Positions 18,769 to 27,401 of a stretch of DNA of 64,000 nucleotides are shown here, piece by piece (position 1 is the stretch's first letter; the number at the start of each line of letters is the position of its first letter). Both the position numbers and the translations under genes were made by a program. The DNA comes from Hydrogenophaga sp. PBL-H3. GTDB lineage: Bacteria; Pseudomonadota; Gammaproteobacteria; Burkholderiales; Burkholderiaceae_C. The notes beneath the pieces are model-generated. The model ran no database searches, was not told where the DNA came from, and saw only the letters and a list, made by a program, of their open reading frames with translations. Where the stretch lies: the NCBI RefSeq assembly GCF_010104355.1, contig NZ_CP044972.1:1736001-1800000 (forward strand), in the 5' to 3' direction.

Positions 18769-20634
18769 TTATTCAGGTTTGAGGATCGCGTGCAGGCCGT
18801 CGCTGTGCAGCAGGGCCACGGTCTCGGCGCGGTGCGCCAGCACTGCGCGCTGGTTGATCGAGCCTTTGTCGGTGACCTCACCGCGGTCGATGGTGGGTGG
18901 GTCGGCCAGCAGGCACAGGCGTGCAATGCGGCTGGCACTGCCGGTGGATGTCTTGGCCAGATCGGTCACCACGCGCTGGAAGTGCGCGAGCACCGGCGGA
19001 CTGTTGAGCACGTCGTGCAGGGAGGCTTCTGCACCCAGCCCGCTGAGCGTGCGCACCAGCTGCGTGGGAAACACCATGGCGCCAACTTCCTTCATGTCCA
19101 GGCCGGTGATCACCACGTCCTGGATGTAGGGCGCGCCGGCCGCGATGATCTTGGCGCGCAGCGGGCCCACGCTCACGAAGGTGCCGGTGGCGAGCTTGAA
19201 ATCTTCGGCAATGCGGCCGTCGAACTTCAGGCCGAGGTGGATGTCGGTCTCGTCGATCCACTTCACCGCGTCGCCGGTCTTGAAGAAGCCTTCTTCGTCG
19301 AAGGCCTCGGCCGTCTCGGCCGGCATGCGCCAGTAGCCGGGCGTGATGTTGGGACCCTTGTAGCGCACCTCGGTCTTGCCACCCGCGTCCACCAGCTTGA
19401 GTTCGAGCGCGGGCGTGGGCAGGCCCAGGTCACCGGCCTTCACATTGGGGCTGGTCACGAAAATGCCGAACGGGCCGGACTCGGTCATGCCCAGGCCGGT
19501 GCCCATGACGATGCGCTCGCCGATCTCGCTTTCCTGCGCGGCGTGCAGGGCATCCCACACCGGCTGGGCCAGCGAGGCGCCGGCATAAAAGAACATCTGC
19601 ACGCGCGAGAGCAGCGTCTTGCGCAGGGCCTCGTCGGTCTTCATGGCGTTGGCAATCGCCTCGAAGCCGGTGGGCACGTTGAAGTACACCGTGGGCGCGA
19701 TCTCGCGCAGGTTGCGCAGCGTCTCGCCCATCAGCGCGGGCGTGGGTTTGCCGTCGTCGATGAAGAGCGTGCCGCCGTGGAACAGCACCATGCCCACGTT
19801 GTGGTTGCCGCCGAAGGTGTGGTTCCAGGGCAGCCAGTCCACCAGCACCAGCGGGCTCTCGGCCAGCACCGGCATCGACGCCATCATCTGTTGCTGATTG
19901 GCGCACCACATGCGCTGTGTGTTGATCACGGCCTTGGGCATCTTGGTCGAGCCCGAGGTGAAGAGGAACTTGACGATGGTGTCTGGCCCCGTGGCGGCCA
20001 TGGCGGCGTCCACCGCAGGCGTGGGCTCGGTGGCCAGCAGAGCCGCGAACGAGGTGGTGGCGCGGCCGGGCACTGTGCCTTCGGTCGTCACCAGCTCCAC
20101 GCCGTCGCCCAGCGTGGCGAGCATGGCGCGGCTGTAGCGCTGCGCGTCGCTGGCAAACACCAGGCCGGGCGTCAGCGTCTTCACCACGTGGTGCAGCTTG
20201 TCGAAGTCCTGGCTCACCAGGGAGTAGGCGGGCGAGGTCGGGCAATACGCGATGCCGGCGTAGGCGCAGCCCAGCGCCAGCAGCGCGTGTTCGAGGTCGT
20301 TCTCGCTCAGGATCAGCACCGGGCGCTCGGACGACAGACCGCGGTTGATCAGGCCCTGACCGATGCGCCGCGCGGCGTCGAGTGCCTGCGCGAACGTGAT
20401 GTGGCGCCAGTCGCCGGTTGTGCCGTCGGCGTTCCTGGTGCGCCGGGCAAACACCGTCTGCTCGGGGCGCGTCTTCGCCCAGTGCACCAGCCGGTCGGTG
20501 ATGCGCTCAGGGAAGGGCGGCAGGTCCTGATCAGCGCTCAGGTAATGCGTGCCCTGGGCGCCGTCGCGCAGGGTGGCGCGGGTGACGCCGAACTTCAGGG
20601 GCCGGTAGCGGGCCATGGTCGGGTTCTGGCTCAT
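18769..20634 (-). CDS. fcs: Feruloyl-CoA synthase
   Basis: A 621-residue ANL-family acid:CoA ligase that activates ferulate or related hydroxycinnamates with ATP and CoA. The N-terminal MARYRPLKFGVTRATLRDGAQG and the INTQRMWCANQQQMMASMPVL segment resemble feruloyl-CoA synthases. The P-loop is LFTSGSTKMPKAV, and the adenylate motif is MGTGLGMTESGP. The catalytic Lys is not where most ANL enzymes have it, because the C-terminal domain is divergent in this subfamily. The start at 20634 lies 5 bases after the hydratase stop. Together with the next genes it supports a CoA-dependent route for ferulate. Confidence 0.88.
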   Translation of the reverse strand: MSQNPTMARYRPLKFGVTRATLRDGAQGTHYLSADQDLPPFPERITDRLVHWAKTRPEQTVFARRTRNADGTTGDWRHITFAQALDAARRIGQGLINRGLSSERPVLILSENDLEHALLALGCAYAGIAYCPTSPAYSLVSQDFDKLHHVVKTLTPGLVFASDAQRYSRAMLATLGDGVELVTTEGTVPGRATTSFAALLATEPTPAVDAAMAATGPDTIVKFLFTSGSTKMPKAVINTQRMWCANQQQMMASMPVLAESPLVLVDWLPWNHTFGGNHNVGMVLFHGGTLFIDDGKPTPALMGETLRNLREIAPTVYFNVPTGFEAIANAMKTDEALRKTLLSRVQMFFYAGASLAQPVWDALHAAQESEIGERIVMGTGLGMTESGPFGIFVTSPNVKAGDLGLPTPALELKLVDAGGKTEVRYKGPNITPGYWRMPAETAEAFDEEGFFKTGDAVKWIDETDIHLGLKFDGRIAEDFKLATGTFVSVGPLRAKIIAAGAPYIQDVVITGLDMKEVGAMVFPTQLVRTLSGLGAEASLHDVLNSPPVLAHFQRVVTDLAKTSTGSASRIARLCLLADPPTIDRGEVTDKGSINQRAVLAHRAETVALLHSDGLHAILKPE

Positions 20635-20639
20635 GGCGC

Positions 20640-21428
20640 TCAGTCCTTGCTGACCTTGTTGGCACGACCTTCGAGAAACGCACGCACGCGCGTTTTCGCT
20701 TCCGGGTCGCTCTGCGCGATCGCGGCCATCATGGCTTCGGTGAGGTAGCCCTGGTCGGCCGGTTGTTCGGCGATGCGCGGCAGCGCGTGCATCAGCGCGT
20801 AGTTGGTCAGCGGTGCGTTCTGCGCGATGCGCGCGGCCAGTTCCATGGCCTTTTCCAGCGCCGTGCCTTGCGGCACGAGGTACTGCGTGAGGCCCACGCG
20901 TTCGGCCTCTGCCGCCTTGTAGACACGGCCGGTGAACATCATGTCGGCCATGCGCGCGGCGCCGATCAGGCGCGGGATGCGCACCGAACCGCCGCCGCCA
21001 ACGAAGATGCCACGCGAGCCTTCGGGCAGTGCGAAGAAGGCCGATTCGTCGGCCACGCGGATGTGGCAGGTGCTGGCCAGTTCCAGGCCACCACCCACCA
21101 CCGCGCCGTGCAGGGCCGCCACCACCGGCACCGGGCCGTATTGCACACACTCCAGCGCGCTGTGCCACATGCGCGAGTGGTGCAGACCCTGGCCGGCGTC
21201 GCGCTCGCTGAGTTCGGAGAGGTCGAGACCGGCGCAGAAGTGGTCGCCGCTGCCGTGGATGACGGCGGCGCGCACGCCGTGCGGCATGGCCTGGAACATG
21301 TCGCGGATGGCCAGGATCAGGCCGTCGTTGAGCGCGTTGCGCTTGGCCGGGCGGTTGAGCGTGATGACGGCGATTTCAGATGAAGTGCCTTGCAGGCTCA
21401 GGCTGATGTCGGTGGAATGGATGGGCAT
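20640..21428 (-). CDS. Enoyl-CoA hydratase/crotonase family protein
   Basis: A 262-residue crotonase-fold protein. It has the oxyanion-hole segments SGDHFCAGLDLSEL and GAVVGGGLELASTCHIRVADESAFFALPE, with the glutamate of the latter in the catalytic position. It would hydrate feruloyl-CoA or p-coumaroyl-CoA. Whether it stops at the 3-hydroxyacyl-CoA or also performs the retro-aldol step to vanillin (Ech/FCHL activity) cannot be read from sequence. The SDR and thiolase downstream argue for hydration only. First gene of the 14-kb operon; the start at 21428 follows a 148-base divergent promoter region. Confidence 0.85.
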   Translation of the reverse strand: MPIHSTDISLSLQGTSSEIAVITLNRPAKRNALNDGLILAIRDMFQAMPHGVRAAVIHGSGDHFCAGLDLSELSERDAGQGLHHSRMWHSALECVQYGPVPVVAALHGAVVGGGLELASTCHIRVADESAFFALPEGSRGIFVGGGGSVRIPRLIGAARMADMMFTGRVYKAAEAERVGLTQYLVPQGTALEKAMELAARIAQNAPLTNYALMHALPRIAEQPADQGYLTEAMMAAIAQSDPEAKTRVRAFLEGRANKVSKD

Positions 21429-21470
21429 GTCGGGGTGTCGGCGTCGGCCGCCTGTTCGGGGTTTTTGCGC

Positions 21471-21519
21471 TTGAATCGAGGGCTGATTATGGTTATAAAC
21501 AATAACCAAAACAAGGCAA
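21471..21519. promoter_or_regulatory. Overlapping divergent promoters with palindromic operator
   Basis: Plus strand: TTGAAT (21471-21476), 17 bases, TATAAA (21494-21499), towards the amidohydrolase. Minus strand: TTGCCT (21519-21514), 16 bases, TATAAC (21497-21492), towards the hydratase operon. Both -10 boxes fall inside the inverted repeat TGGTTAT-AAACA-ATAACCA (21490-21508). One bound dimer would therefore block both promoters. The MarR protein encoded at the end of the operon is the obvious candidate; this is inference. Confidence 0.7.
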
Positions 21520-21576
21520 TCCCGTCCGACCGAACCCCGTGTTTTCCCTAGGTCTGACCCCCACCGAGAGACATCC

Positions 21577-22440
21577 ATGGACCACAAGAACCTGATCGCA
21601 ATCGACATCCACACCCACGCCGAAGTGAGCTGCCGCAACCCCTTCGACAACTACGGCGAGGAGTACGACCGCGCGGCCGACAAGTTCTTCGGCAGCAACC
21701 GCCGGCCCACCATTGCCGAGACGGTGACCTACTACCGCGAGCAGAAGATCGGGCTGGTGATGTTCACCGTGGACAGCGAGTCCCAACTGGGCCGCCGGCG
21801 CATTCCGAACGAGGAGATCGCGCAGGCCGCGCGCGAGAACAGCGACATGATGATTGCGTTCGCCAGCATCGACCCGCACAAAGGCAAGATGGGCGCGCGC
21901 GAGGCCGAGCGTCTCATCAAGGAGGAGGGCATCAAGGGCTTCAAGTTCCACCCCACCGTGCAGGGCTACCACCCCTACGACAAGATGGCCTGGCCGATCT
22001 ACGAGGTGATCAATGCGCACAAGCTGCCCGCGATCTTTCACACCGGGCACAGCGGCATTGGCAGTGGCATGCGCTGTGGCGGCGGCCTGCGGCTGGAGTA
22101 CAGCAACCCCATGCACCTGGACGATGTGGCCATCGATTTCCCCGACATGCAGATCGTCATGGCGCACCCGAGTTTTCCGTGGCAGGACGAGGCGCTCAGC
22201 GTGGCCACGCACAAGCCCAATGTGTGGATCGACCTGAGTGGCTGGAGCCCGAAGTACTTTCCGAAGCAGCTGGTGCAGTACGCGAACACGCTGCTGAAAG
22301 ACCGCATCCTCTTTGGCAGCGATTACCCGCTGATCACGCCCGAGCGCTGGATGAAGGACTTTGAGGTGGCCGGCTTCAAGCCCGAGGTGATGCCCGGCAT
22401 CCTGAAAGGCAACGCGGTCCGTCTGCTCGGCTTGGCATGA
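21577..22440 (+). CDS. Amidohydrolase-family protein (possible beta-ketoacyl-CoA hydrolase)
   Basis: A 287-residue amidohydrolase-2 type TIM barrel. The metal-binding motif HTHAE is near residue 12, FKFHPTVQGY and FHTGHSG supply mid-barrel histidines, and LFGSDYPL the final Asp. Relatives include decarboxylases and hydrolases. In actinobacterial p-coumarate clusters an amidohydrolase (CouO) cleaves the 4-hydroxyphenyl-beta-ketoacyl-CoA, replacing thiolase. The divergent position next to a hydroxycinnamate beta-oxidation operon makes a similar retro-Claisen role attractive but unproven. The downstream ligase start overlaps its stop codon. Confidence 0.78.
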   Translation: MDHKNLIAIDIHTHAEVSCRNPFDNYGEEYDRAADKFFGSNRRPTIAETVTYYREQKIGLVMFTVDSESQLGRRRIPNEEIAQAARENSDMMIAFASIDPHKGKMGAREAERLIKEEGIKGFKFHPTVQGYHPYDKMAWPIYEVINAHKLPAIFHTGHSGIGSGMRCGGGLRLEYSNPMHLDDVAIDFPDMQIVMAHPSFPWQDEALSVATHKPNVWIDLSGWSPKYFPKQLVQYANTLLKDRILFGSDYPLITPERWMKDFEVAGFKPEVMPGILKGNAVRLLGLA

Positions 22441-24272
22441 AGGCCTTCAACTCGCTTGCCGACATCGAGGCGCTGGAGCGACGCCCGCTGGCCGAGGTGG
22501 CGCCGCACCGCACGCCGTATGAGCTCATCCGCGCCACGGCTGCGCGCTTTCCGGACCGCGAGGCATTCACCTTCCTGCCCGACGCGTCGCTGGACACGCC
22601 GCCGCAACGCGTGACCTACCGCGAGCTGCTGGCCCACATCCACCGCGCGGCCAATGCGTTTCGCGTGCTTGGTGTGCATGAGGCGGACGCCGTGGCCATG
22701 CTCGCCCCCAACACGCCGCAGGCGCATGCCGTGCTGTGGGGCGCGCAGCTGGCGGGTCGCGTGTGCCCGATCAACTTCCTGCTGCAACCGGACCACATCG
22801 CCGCGCTGCTGCAAGCCTCGGGTGCCAAGGTGCTGGTGGCGCTCGGGCCGAATGCGGAGCTGGCGGTGTGGCCCACGGCGTTGGCCGTGCAGGCGTTGCA
22901 CGCCACCGTGCTCGTGCCCATCGACGTGCATGAGGCGGTCCCCGGCACGCCGTCGCTGCAAGACCTCATGGCCGCGCAGCCGGACACGCTGACCTTCGAG
23001 CCCGACCTGAACCCCGACCGTGTGGTGGCGCTGTTCCACACGGGTGGCACCACGGGCGCTCCCAAGCTCGCGCAGCACACGGCTGGCAACGAGGCCCACA
23101 CCGCCTGGTTCGCCCACGCCTTCTATGACATGGACGAAACCGCGGTGGAGATCAACGGCTTCCCGCTGTTTCATGTGGCCGGCGCCTTCGTGTATGGCCT
23201 GGCGCTGCTGGCCATCGGCGCGCGCCAGGTGCTGCCCACGCTGAGCGGCATGCGCAACACCGGCTTTGTGAAGGCCTATTGGCAGTTCTGCGAACGCGAG
23301 CGCGTGACGCACCTGGCCTGCGTGCCCACCGTGCTGGCCAGCCTGCTGGGTGTGCCGGTGAACGCCAACATCGCCAGCGTGCGCGCCGCCTTCACCGGGG
23401 GCTCACCGCTGCCGGCCGAGCTGGCGCAGCGCTTCGAGGCCGCCACCGGCATTCCCGTGCGCAACATCCTGGGCATGACCGAGTGCGCGGGGCTGGTGAG
23501 CATCGAGCCGCTGCGCGGACCGCGCACGCCCGGCTCGGCCGGCCTGCGCCTGCCCTACACCGAGGTGCACGCCGTGCCCTGGCGAGACGGCGAGGCGAAG
23601 CTCGGCGAACGATGCGCGGCGGGAGAAACCGGTGTTCTGGTGCTGCGAGGCCCGCACATGAGCCCGGGTTACCTCGATGCGAAGCGCAACGCCGGCCTGT
23701 TCGAAAGCGGCTGGATCGTCACCGGCGATCTCGGTCATCTCGATGAGGCGGGTCGCATCCATATCACCGGCCGCGCCAAGGACGTGATCATCCGTGGCTC
23801 GCACAACATCGACCCCGGCCTGGTGGAAGACGCCTTCATGGCCCACCCCGCCGTGCTGCAGTGCGCCGTGGTGGCCGAGCCCGATGCCTACGCGGGCGAG
23901 GTGCCGGTGGCTTTTGTGGTGTTGCGCGCCGGCGCGGGCCTGGACGCCGACGCACTGTTGCGCGAGGTGGCGCCGCACGTGTATGAGCGGCCGGCGTGCC
24001 CGAAGCGCGTGGTGCTGGTCGAGTTGCTGCCGCTGACGGCCATCGGCAAGGTGTTCAAGCCCACGCTGCGGCTTCGGGCCATCGAGATCCGCCTGAGCGA
24101 GATCGCGCAGGAACTGGCGCCGGGCCGTGTGGTGCGTGTGGAGGCCAGCGACGAAGGTGGCCGCCAGCGCGCACTGATCACGCTGGGCGGTGCCGCCGAT
24201 GAAGACCTGTCGCAGCGGTTGCGCGCCGCGCTCGCGGCCATTGCATTGGCGGTCGAGATCCGCTTCGGCTGA
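22437..24272 (+). CDS. Acyl-CoA synthetase (AMP-forming)
   Basis: A 611-residue ANL-superfamily ligase. The P-loop is FHTGGTTGAPKLAQHT, the A5 motif ILGMTECAG, the A7 motif WIVTGDLGHLDEAGRIHITGR, and the A8 hinge AKDVIIRGSHNIDPG; the catalytic Lys appears in LTAIGKVFKP. An unusual C-terminal extension follows that lysine: some 70 residues ending LAAIALAVEIRFG. The substrate is unknown; an aromatic or phenylpropanoid acid is likely from context. It is translationally coupled to the amidohydrolase (ATGA overlap) and converges on the isomerase gene with 3 bases between. Confidence 0.88.
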   Translation: MKAFNSLADIEALERRPLAEVAPHRTPYELIRATAARFPDREAFTFLPDASLDTPPQRVTYRELLAHIHRAANAFRVLGVHEADAVAMLAPNTPQAHAVLWGAQLAGRVCPINFLLQPDHIAALLQASGAKVLVALGPNAELAVWPTALAVQALHATVLVPIDVHEAVPGTPSLQDLMAAQPDTLTFEPDLNPDRVVALFHTGGTTGAPKLAQHTAGNEAHTAWFAHAFYDMDETAVEINGFPLFHVAGAFVYGLALLAIGARQVLPTLSGMRNTGFVKAYWQFCERERVTHLACVPTVLASLLGVPVNANIASVRAAFTGGSPLPAELAQRFEAATGIPVRNILGMTECAGLVSIEPLRGPRTPGSAGLRLPYTEVHAVPWRDGEAKLGERCAAGETGVLVLRGPHMSPGYLDAKRNAGLFESGWIVTGDLGHLDEAGRIHITGRAKDVIIRGSHNIDPGLVEDAFMAHPAVLQCAVVAEPDAYAGEVPVAFVVLRAGAGLDADALLREVAPHVYERPACPKRVVLVELLPLTAIGKVFKPTLRLRAIEIRLSEIAQELAPGRVVRVEASDEGGRQRALITLGGAADEDLSQRLRAALAAIALAVEIRFG

Positions 24273-24275
24273 GGT

Positions 24276-24866
24276 TCACCACCCACCGCGCGTGAGCCAG
24301 CGGTCGATCTGCTCGAACTTGTCGATGCCCCAGAACGGCTCGCCATCGACCACCACGGTGGGTGAGCCGAACACGCCGGCCTGCAGCGCGGTGTCGACCT
24401 CGGCGCGCAGCAGTGCTGCAGCTTCGTCGCTGGCAGCGGCTTGCGCAATTGTTTCGCCCACAACGGGGTTCAGCGACTCGGGCGTGGACAGGTCCAGCCC
24501 ACGACCCCAGTACGCGCCGTAGAGGGCGTGCGCCACCTCGGCCGCGCGCTGGGGCTGGTGGCGGTTCACCCAAGCCATCGCGCGTCCGCAGGCCAGCGGG
24601 TTCATCACCGGGTCGCTGGGTTGGCGTTGCATGGTCACGTTGTGTTCGCGTGCATAGCGCAGCACATCGCGCTCGGTGTAGGGGCCTTTCAGCGGTGTGT
24701 CCAGCAAGGGCTTGAGGCCCATCACCTTCATCACCGACACACCCAGCAGCATGGGGTGCCATTCAACCGTGCGGCCGTGCCGCGCGGCAAGGTCCTCGAT
24801 GCGCAGCGAGCCGAAGTAGCCGAAGGGGGAGATGAAATCGAAATGGAAGGCGAGCGGTGGCGTCAT
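24276..24866 (-). CDS. 2-hydroxychromene-2-carboxylate isomerase-like DsbA-family protein
   Basis: A 196-residue thioredoxin-fold protein of the DsbA/HCCA-isomerase group. It begins MTPPLAFHFDFISPFGYFGS, where serine replaces the CxxC cysteine as in NahD-type isomerases, and it has the cis-proline region GVFGSPTVVVDGEPFWG. Family members isomerise chromene carboxylates with glutathione during naphthalene breakdown or act as GST-kappa-like enzymes. Its substrate here is unknown. The start at 24866 was chosen; longer in-frame extensions run into the promoter region of the TRAP binding-protein gene. Confidence 0.82.
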   Translation of the reverse strand: MTPPLAFHFDFISPFGYFGSLRIEDLAARHGRTVEWHPMLLGVSVMKVMGLKPLLDTPLKGPYTERDVLRYAREHNVTMQRQPSDPVMNPLACGRAMAWVNRHQPQRAAEVAHALYGAYWGRGLDLSTPESLNPVVGETIAQAAASDEAAALLRAEVDTALQAGVFGSPTVVVDGEPFWGIDKFEQIDRWLTRGGW

Positions 24867-25053
24867 GCGTGCATGGTATCCACGCGGCGCGCGTTTCATG
24901 CCGACACGGAATAGCTGCAAGTCGGGAAACGGGCTGGTGTACGTAAAGCCTTGGCGGCACAGTACCGGCCCTGTGTCTGACGTGACACATGTCCGGGCGC
25001 CCCTCCCGAGGGGCCGCCGAATGCCACTCTTTTCTGACGACAGGAATCTTTCG

Positions 25054-26094
25054 ATGACTTCTCTCAAACGCCGCAACGCCATCGTGGCGATGGCCGCGCT
25101 GGGCGCGACCACCCTGGCGGGCAGCGCCCTGGCCCAGCAGACCGTCACGCTGCGCCTGCACCAGTTCCTGCCGCCCTCGGCCACCATTCCCGCGCGCGCC
25201 ATTGCGCCGTGGGCCAAGAAGATCGAGGCCGAATCCGGTGGGCGCATCAAGGTGCAACTGTTCCATTCGATGTCGATGGGTGGCACGCCGCCGCAGCTGT
25301 TCGACCAGGCCCGCAATGGCGTGGTGGACCTGACCTGGACAGTGCTGGGCTACACGCCGGGCCGTTTCAACAAGTCCGAGGTGTTCGAGTTGCCGTTCAT
25401 GAGCGGTCAGGCCGAGCCGGCCTCGCGCGCTTTCCACGAGTTCGTGGAGAAGTTCGCCGCTGACGAGTTCAAGGACGTGAAACTGCTGGCAGCCCACACC
25501 CACGGCCCGGGCCTGTTCCACACCAAGGACCCGGTGACGGGTCTGGAGAGCCTGCGTGGCATGAAGGTGCGCGGTGGTTCGCGTGTGATCAGCAACATGC
25601 TGGCCAAGCTTGGCGCCACGCCGGTGGGCATGCCGGTGCATGCGGTCACCGACGCGCTCTCCAAGGGCACGATCGCCGGCACCACCATTCCCTGGGAGGT
25701 GACGCCCTCGCTGAAGATTGCCGAGCTGGTGAAGAACCACACCACGTTCTCAGGTCCGACCGGCTTGTTCACCCAGACCTTTGCGCTGGTGATGAACCGC
25801 GCCAGCTACGACAAGCTGCCGGCCGATCTGAAGGCGGTGATCGACAAGAACTCGGGCGTGGAGACCGCGGCCTTCTTCGGCCGTGCGATGGACGAGGGCG
25901 ACAAGGCAGGCCTGGAGGTGGCCAGAAAGGCCGGCAACAACATCGTGACGCTGGACGCCGCCGAGACCAAGCGCTGGCAGGCTGCAGCCGTGGCGGTGGA
26001 GGCCGACTGGGTCAAGGAAGTGCAGGGCAAGAACATCGACGGCGCGAAGCTGGTGGCCGAGGCGCGTGCCTTGATTGCCAGGCAAATCAAGTGA
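25054..26094 (+). CDS. TRAP transporter substrate-binding protein (DctP family), orphan copy
   Basis: A 346-residue periplasmic binding protein. A signal peptide starts MTSLKRRNAIVAMAALG and is cleaved after GSALAQ. The DctP fold is marked by GTPPQLFDQARNGVVDLTW, LPFMSG and MKVRGGSRV (the conserved carboxylate-binding arginine region). No permease genes follow it. It is roughly four-fifths identical by eye to the DctP at 30824-31861, which does have permeases, so both may feed the same DctQM pair. The ligand is probably an organic or aromatic acid. It is followed by a strong terminator. Confidence 0.9.
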   Translation: MTSLKRRNAIVAMAALGATTLAGSALAQQTVTLRLHQFLPPSATIPARAIAPWAKKIEAESGGRIKVQLFHSMSMGGTPPQLFDQARNGVVDLTWTVLGYTPGRFNKSEVFELPFMSGQAEPASRAFHEFVEKFAADEFKDVKLLAAHTHGPGLFHTKDPVTGLESLRGMKVRGGSRVISNMLAKLGATPVGMPVHAVTDALSKGTIAGTTIPWEVTPSLKIAELVKNHTTFSGPTGLFTQTFALVMNRASYDKLPADLKAVIDKNSGVETAAFFGRAMDEGDKAGLEVARKAGNNIVTLDAAETKRWQAAAVAVEADWVKEVQGKNIDGAKLVAEARALIARQIK

Positions 26095-26112
26095 TGGGGT
26101 GACTCCATAGGT

Positions 26113-26143
26113 GCAAAAGGGCCGCTTTGCGCGGCCCTTTTGC
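26113..26143. terminator. Bidirectional intrinsic terminator
   Basis: A perfect 13-bp stem, GCAAAAGGGCCGC (26113-26125) with GCGGCCCTTTTGC (26131-26143), and a 5-base loop. The A run on the left arm and the T run on the right arm let it serve both the plus-strand dctP copy and the converging minus-strand MetE-like gene. Confidence 0.85.
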
Positions 26144-26149
26144 GTTGGC

Positions 26150-27280
26150 TCAGCCCCAGACGTCCTGGGCGGTTTCCACCACCAGCGCGAGCTTCTTGCG
26201 CTGGTCTTCCATCGCGATGTTGTTGCCGTGCACCGTGCTGGAGAAACCGCACTGCGGCGACAGGCACATCTGGTCGAGCGGCGCGTATTTCGCGGCTTCT
26301 TCAATGCGGCGCTTGAGCGCGTCCTTGGTCTCCAGCTGGCCGAACTTGGTGGTCACCAGGCCCAGCACCACGATCTTGTCCTTGCCCAGGTAACGCAAGG
26401 GGCGGAAGTCGCCCGAGCGCTCGTCGTCGTATTCGAGGAAGAAGGCGTCGAGCTTCATCTCACTCAGCAGTGCTTCGGCCACCGGCTCGTAGTTGCCGGC
26501 CGCCGCGTGCGTGCTCTTGAAGTTGCCTCGGCACAGGTGCATGGCCAGCGTCATGCCGGCGGGCTTGTGTGCCACCACCTTGTTGATGAACTGCGCGTAG
26601 CGGTGCGGCAGTTCGTTGGGGTCGTCGCCTCGGCTGCGGGCGGCTTCGCGCATGCGCTCGTCGCACAGATAGGCCATGTTGGTGTCGTCCATCTGCACAT
26701 AGGTGCAGCCGGCGTCGGCCAGGCTTTGCAGCTCTTCGCCGTAGGCCTTGGCCACGTCGTCGTAGAAAACCGGGTCGAGCTCGGGGTAGGCCTCTTTGCT
26801 GATGCCGGCGCGCCCGCCGCGAAAGTGCAGCATGGTGGGCGAGGGAATCGTCACCTTGGGCGTGAGGCCCGGCTTGCCCAGGGCTTCCACCTGCGCCTTG
26901 AGGAACTCGAAGTCGGCCAGCTGGATGTTCTTGGCGTGGCGCACCTTGTCGATCACGCGGATCACCGGCGGGGCCAGTTCTTCGGTCCCGTCGGGTTTGA
27001 CGATGGTCACCGGGATATCGGTCTTCACGCCGCCGAGCTGCTCCAGGAAGTCGATGTGGAAATAGGTGCGGCGGAATTCACCGTCGGTGATCGAGGAGAG
27101 GCCCACGTCGGCCTGGAACTTAACGATCTCGGTGATGGCGCGGTCTTCGACTTTGCGCAACTGCTCGGCGGTGATGCTTTTCTGGTTGAAGAACTGGTCG
27201 CGCGCTTCGAGCAAATAGGCTGGACGCAGGAAGCTGCCGACGTGGTCGGCGCGGAAGGGAGGGTGGCTGCGCAGTGTCAT
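26150..27280 (-). CDS. Single-domain MetE-like (cobalamin-independent methionine synthase family) protein
   Basis: A 376-residue protein equal to the catalytic half of MetE (YxjG/YxjH type); the N-terminal MetE barrel is absent. The zinc-ligand pattern is visible: His and Cys in MHLCRGNFKS, a Glu in FFLEYDDERSGDF, and Cys in LSPQCGFSSTVHG. It begins RSHPPFRADHVGSFLRP, typical of the subgroup. It probably transfers a methyl group to a thiol, but donor and acceptor are not known. It is divergent from vanA across 139 bases, which raises the question of a role in the one-carbon units set free by vanillate demethylation (inference). Confidence 0.83.
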   Translation of the reverse strand: MTLRSHPPFRADHVGSFLRPAYLLEARDQFFNQKSITAEQLRKVEDRAITEIVKFQADVGLSSITDGEFRRTYFHIDFLEQLGGVKTDIPVTIVKPDGTEELAPPVIRVIDKVRHAKNIQLADFEFLKAQVEALGKPGLTPKVTIPSPTMLHFRGGRAGISKEAYPELDPVFYDDVAKAYGEELQSLADAGCTYVQMDDTNMAYLCDERMREAARSRGDDPNELPHRYAQFINKVVAHKPAGMTLAMHLCRGNFKSTHAAAGNYEPVAEALLSEMKLDAFFLEYDDERSGDFRPLRYLGKDKIVVLGLVTTKFGQLETKDALKRRIEEAAKYAPLDQMCLSPQCGFSSTVHGNNIAMEDQRKKLALVVETAQDVWG

Positions 27281-27401
27281 GTGTCGTCCTCGTTGTGGGG
27301 TGGAGAGGCAACTTTACAGCGAATGTGAGTGGGCTCAATGAATACATAAATTGGAAAAAATGGCTTGAAAGTCAGAATTTTCTTGGTTTGAACGGTGTTT
27401 C

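Noticed and set aside
18691-20748. 685-codon plus-strand ORF across the feruloyl-CoA synthase region
   Set aside because: It has no recognisable motifs; the synthase on the minus strand carries all ANL-ligase signatures.
20640-21428. Calling the crotonase gene ech (feruloyl-CoA hydratase/lyase)
   Set aside because: The fcs neighbour suggests it, but the sequence does not show features I could tie specifically to the retro-aldol enzyme. The SDR and thiolase downstream fit simple hydration better.
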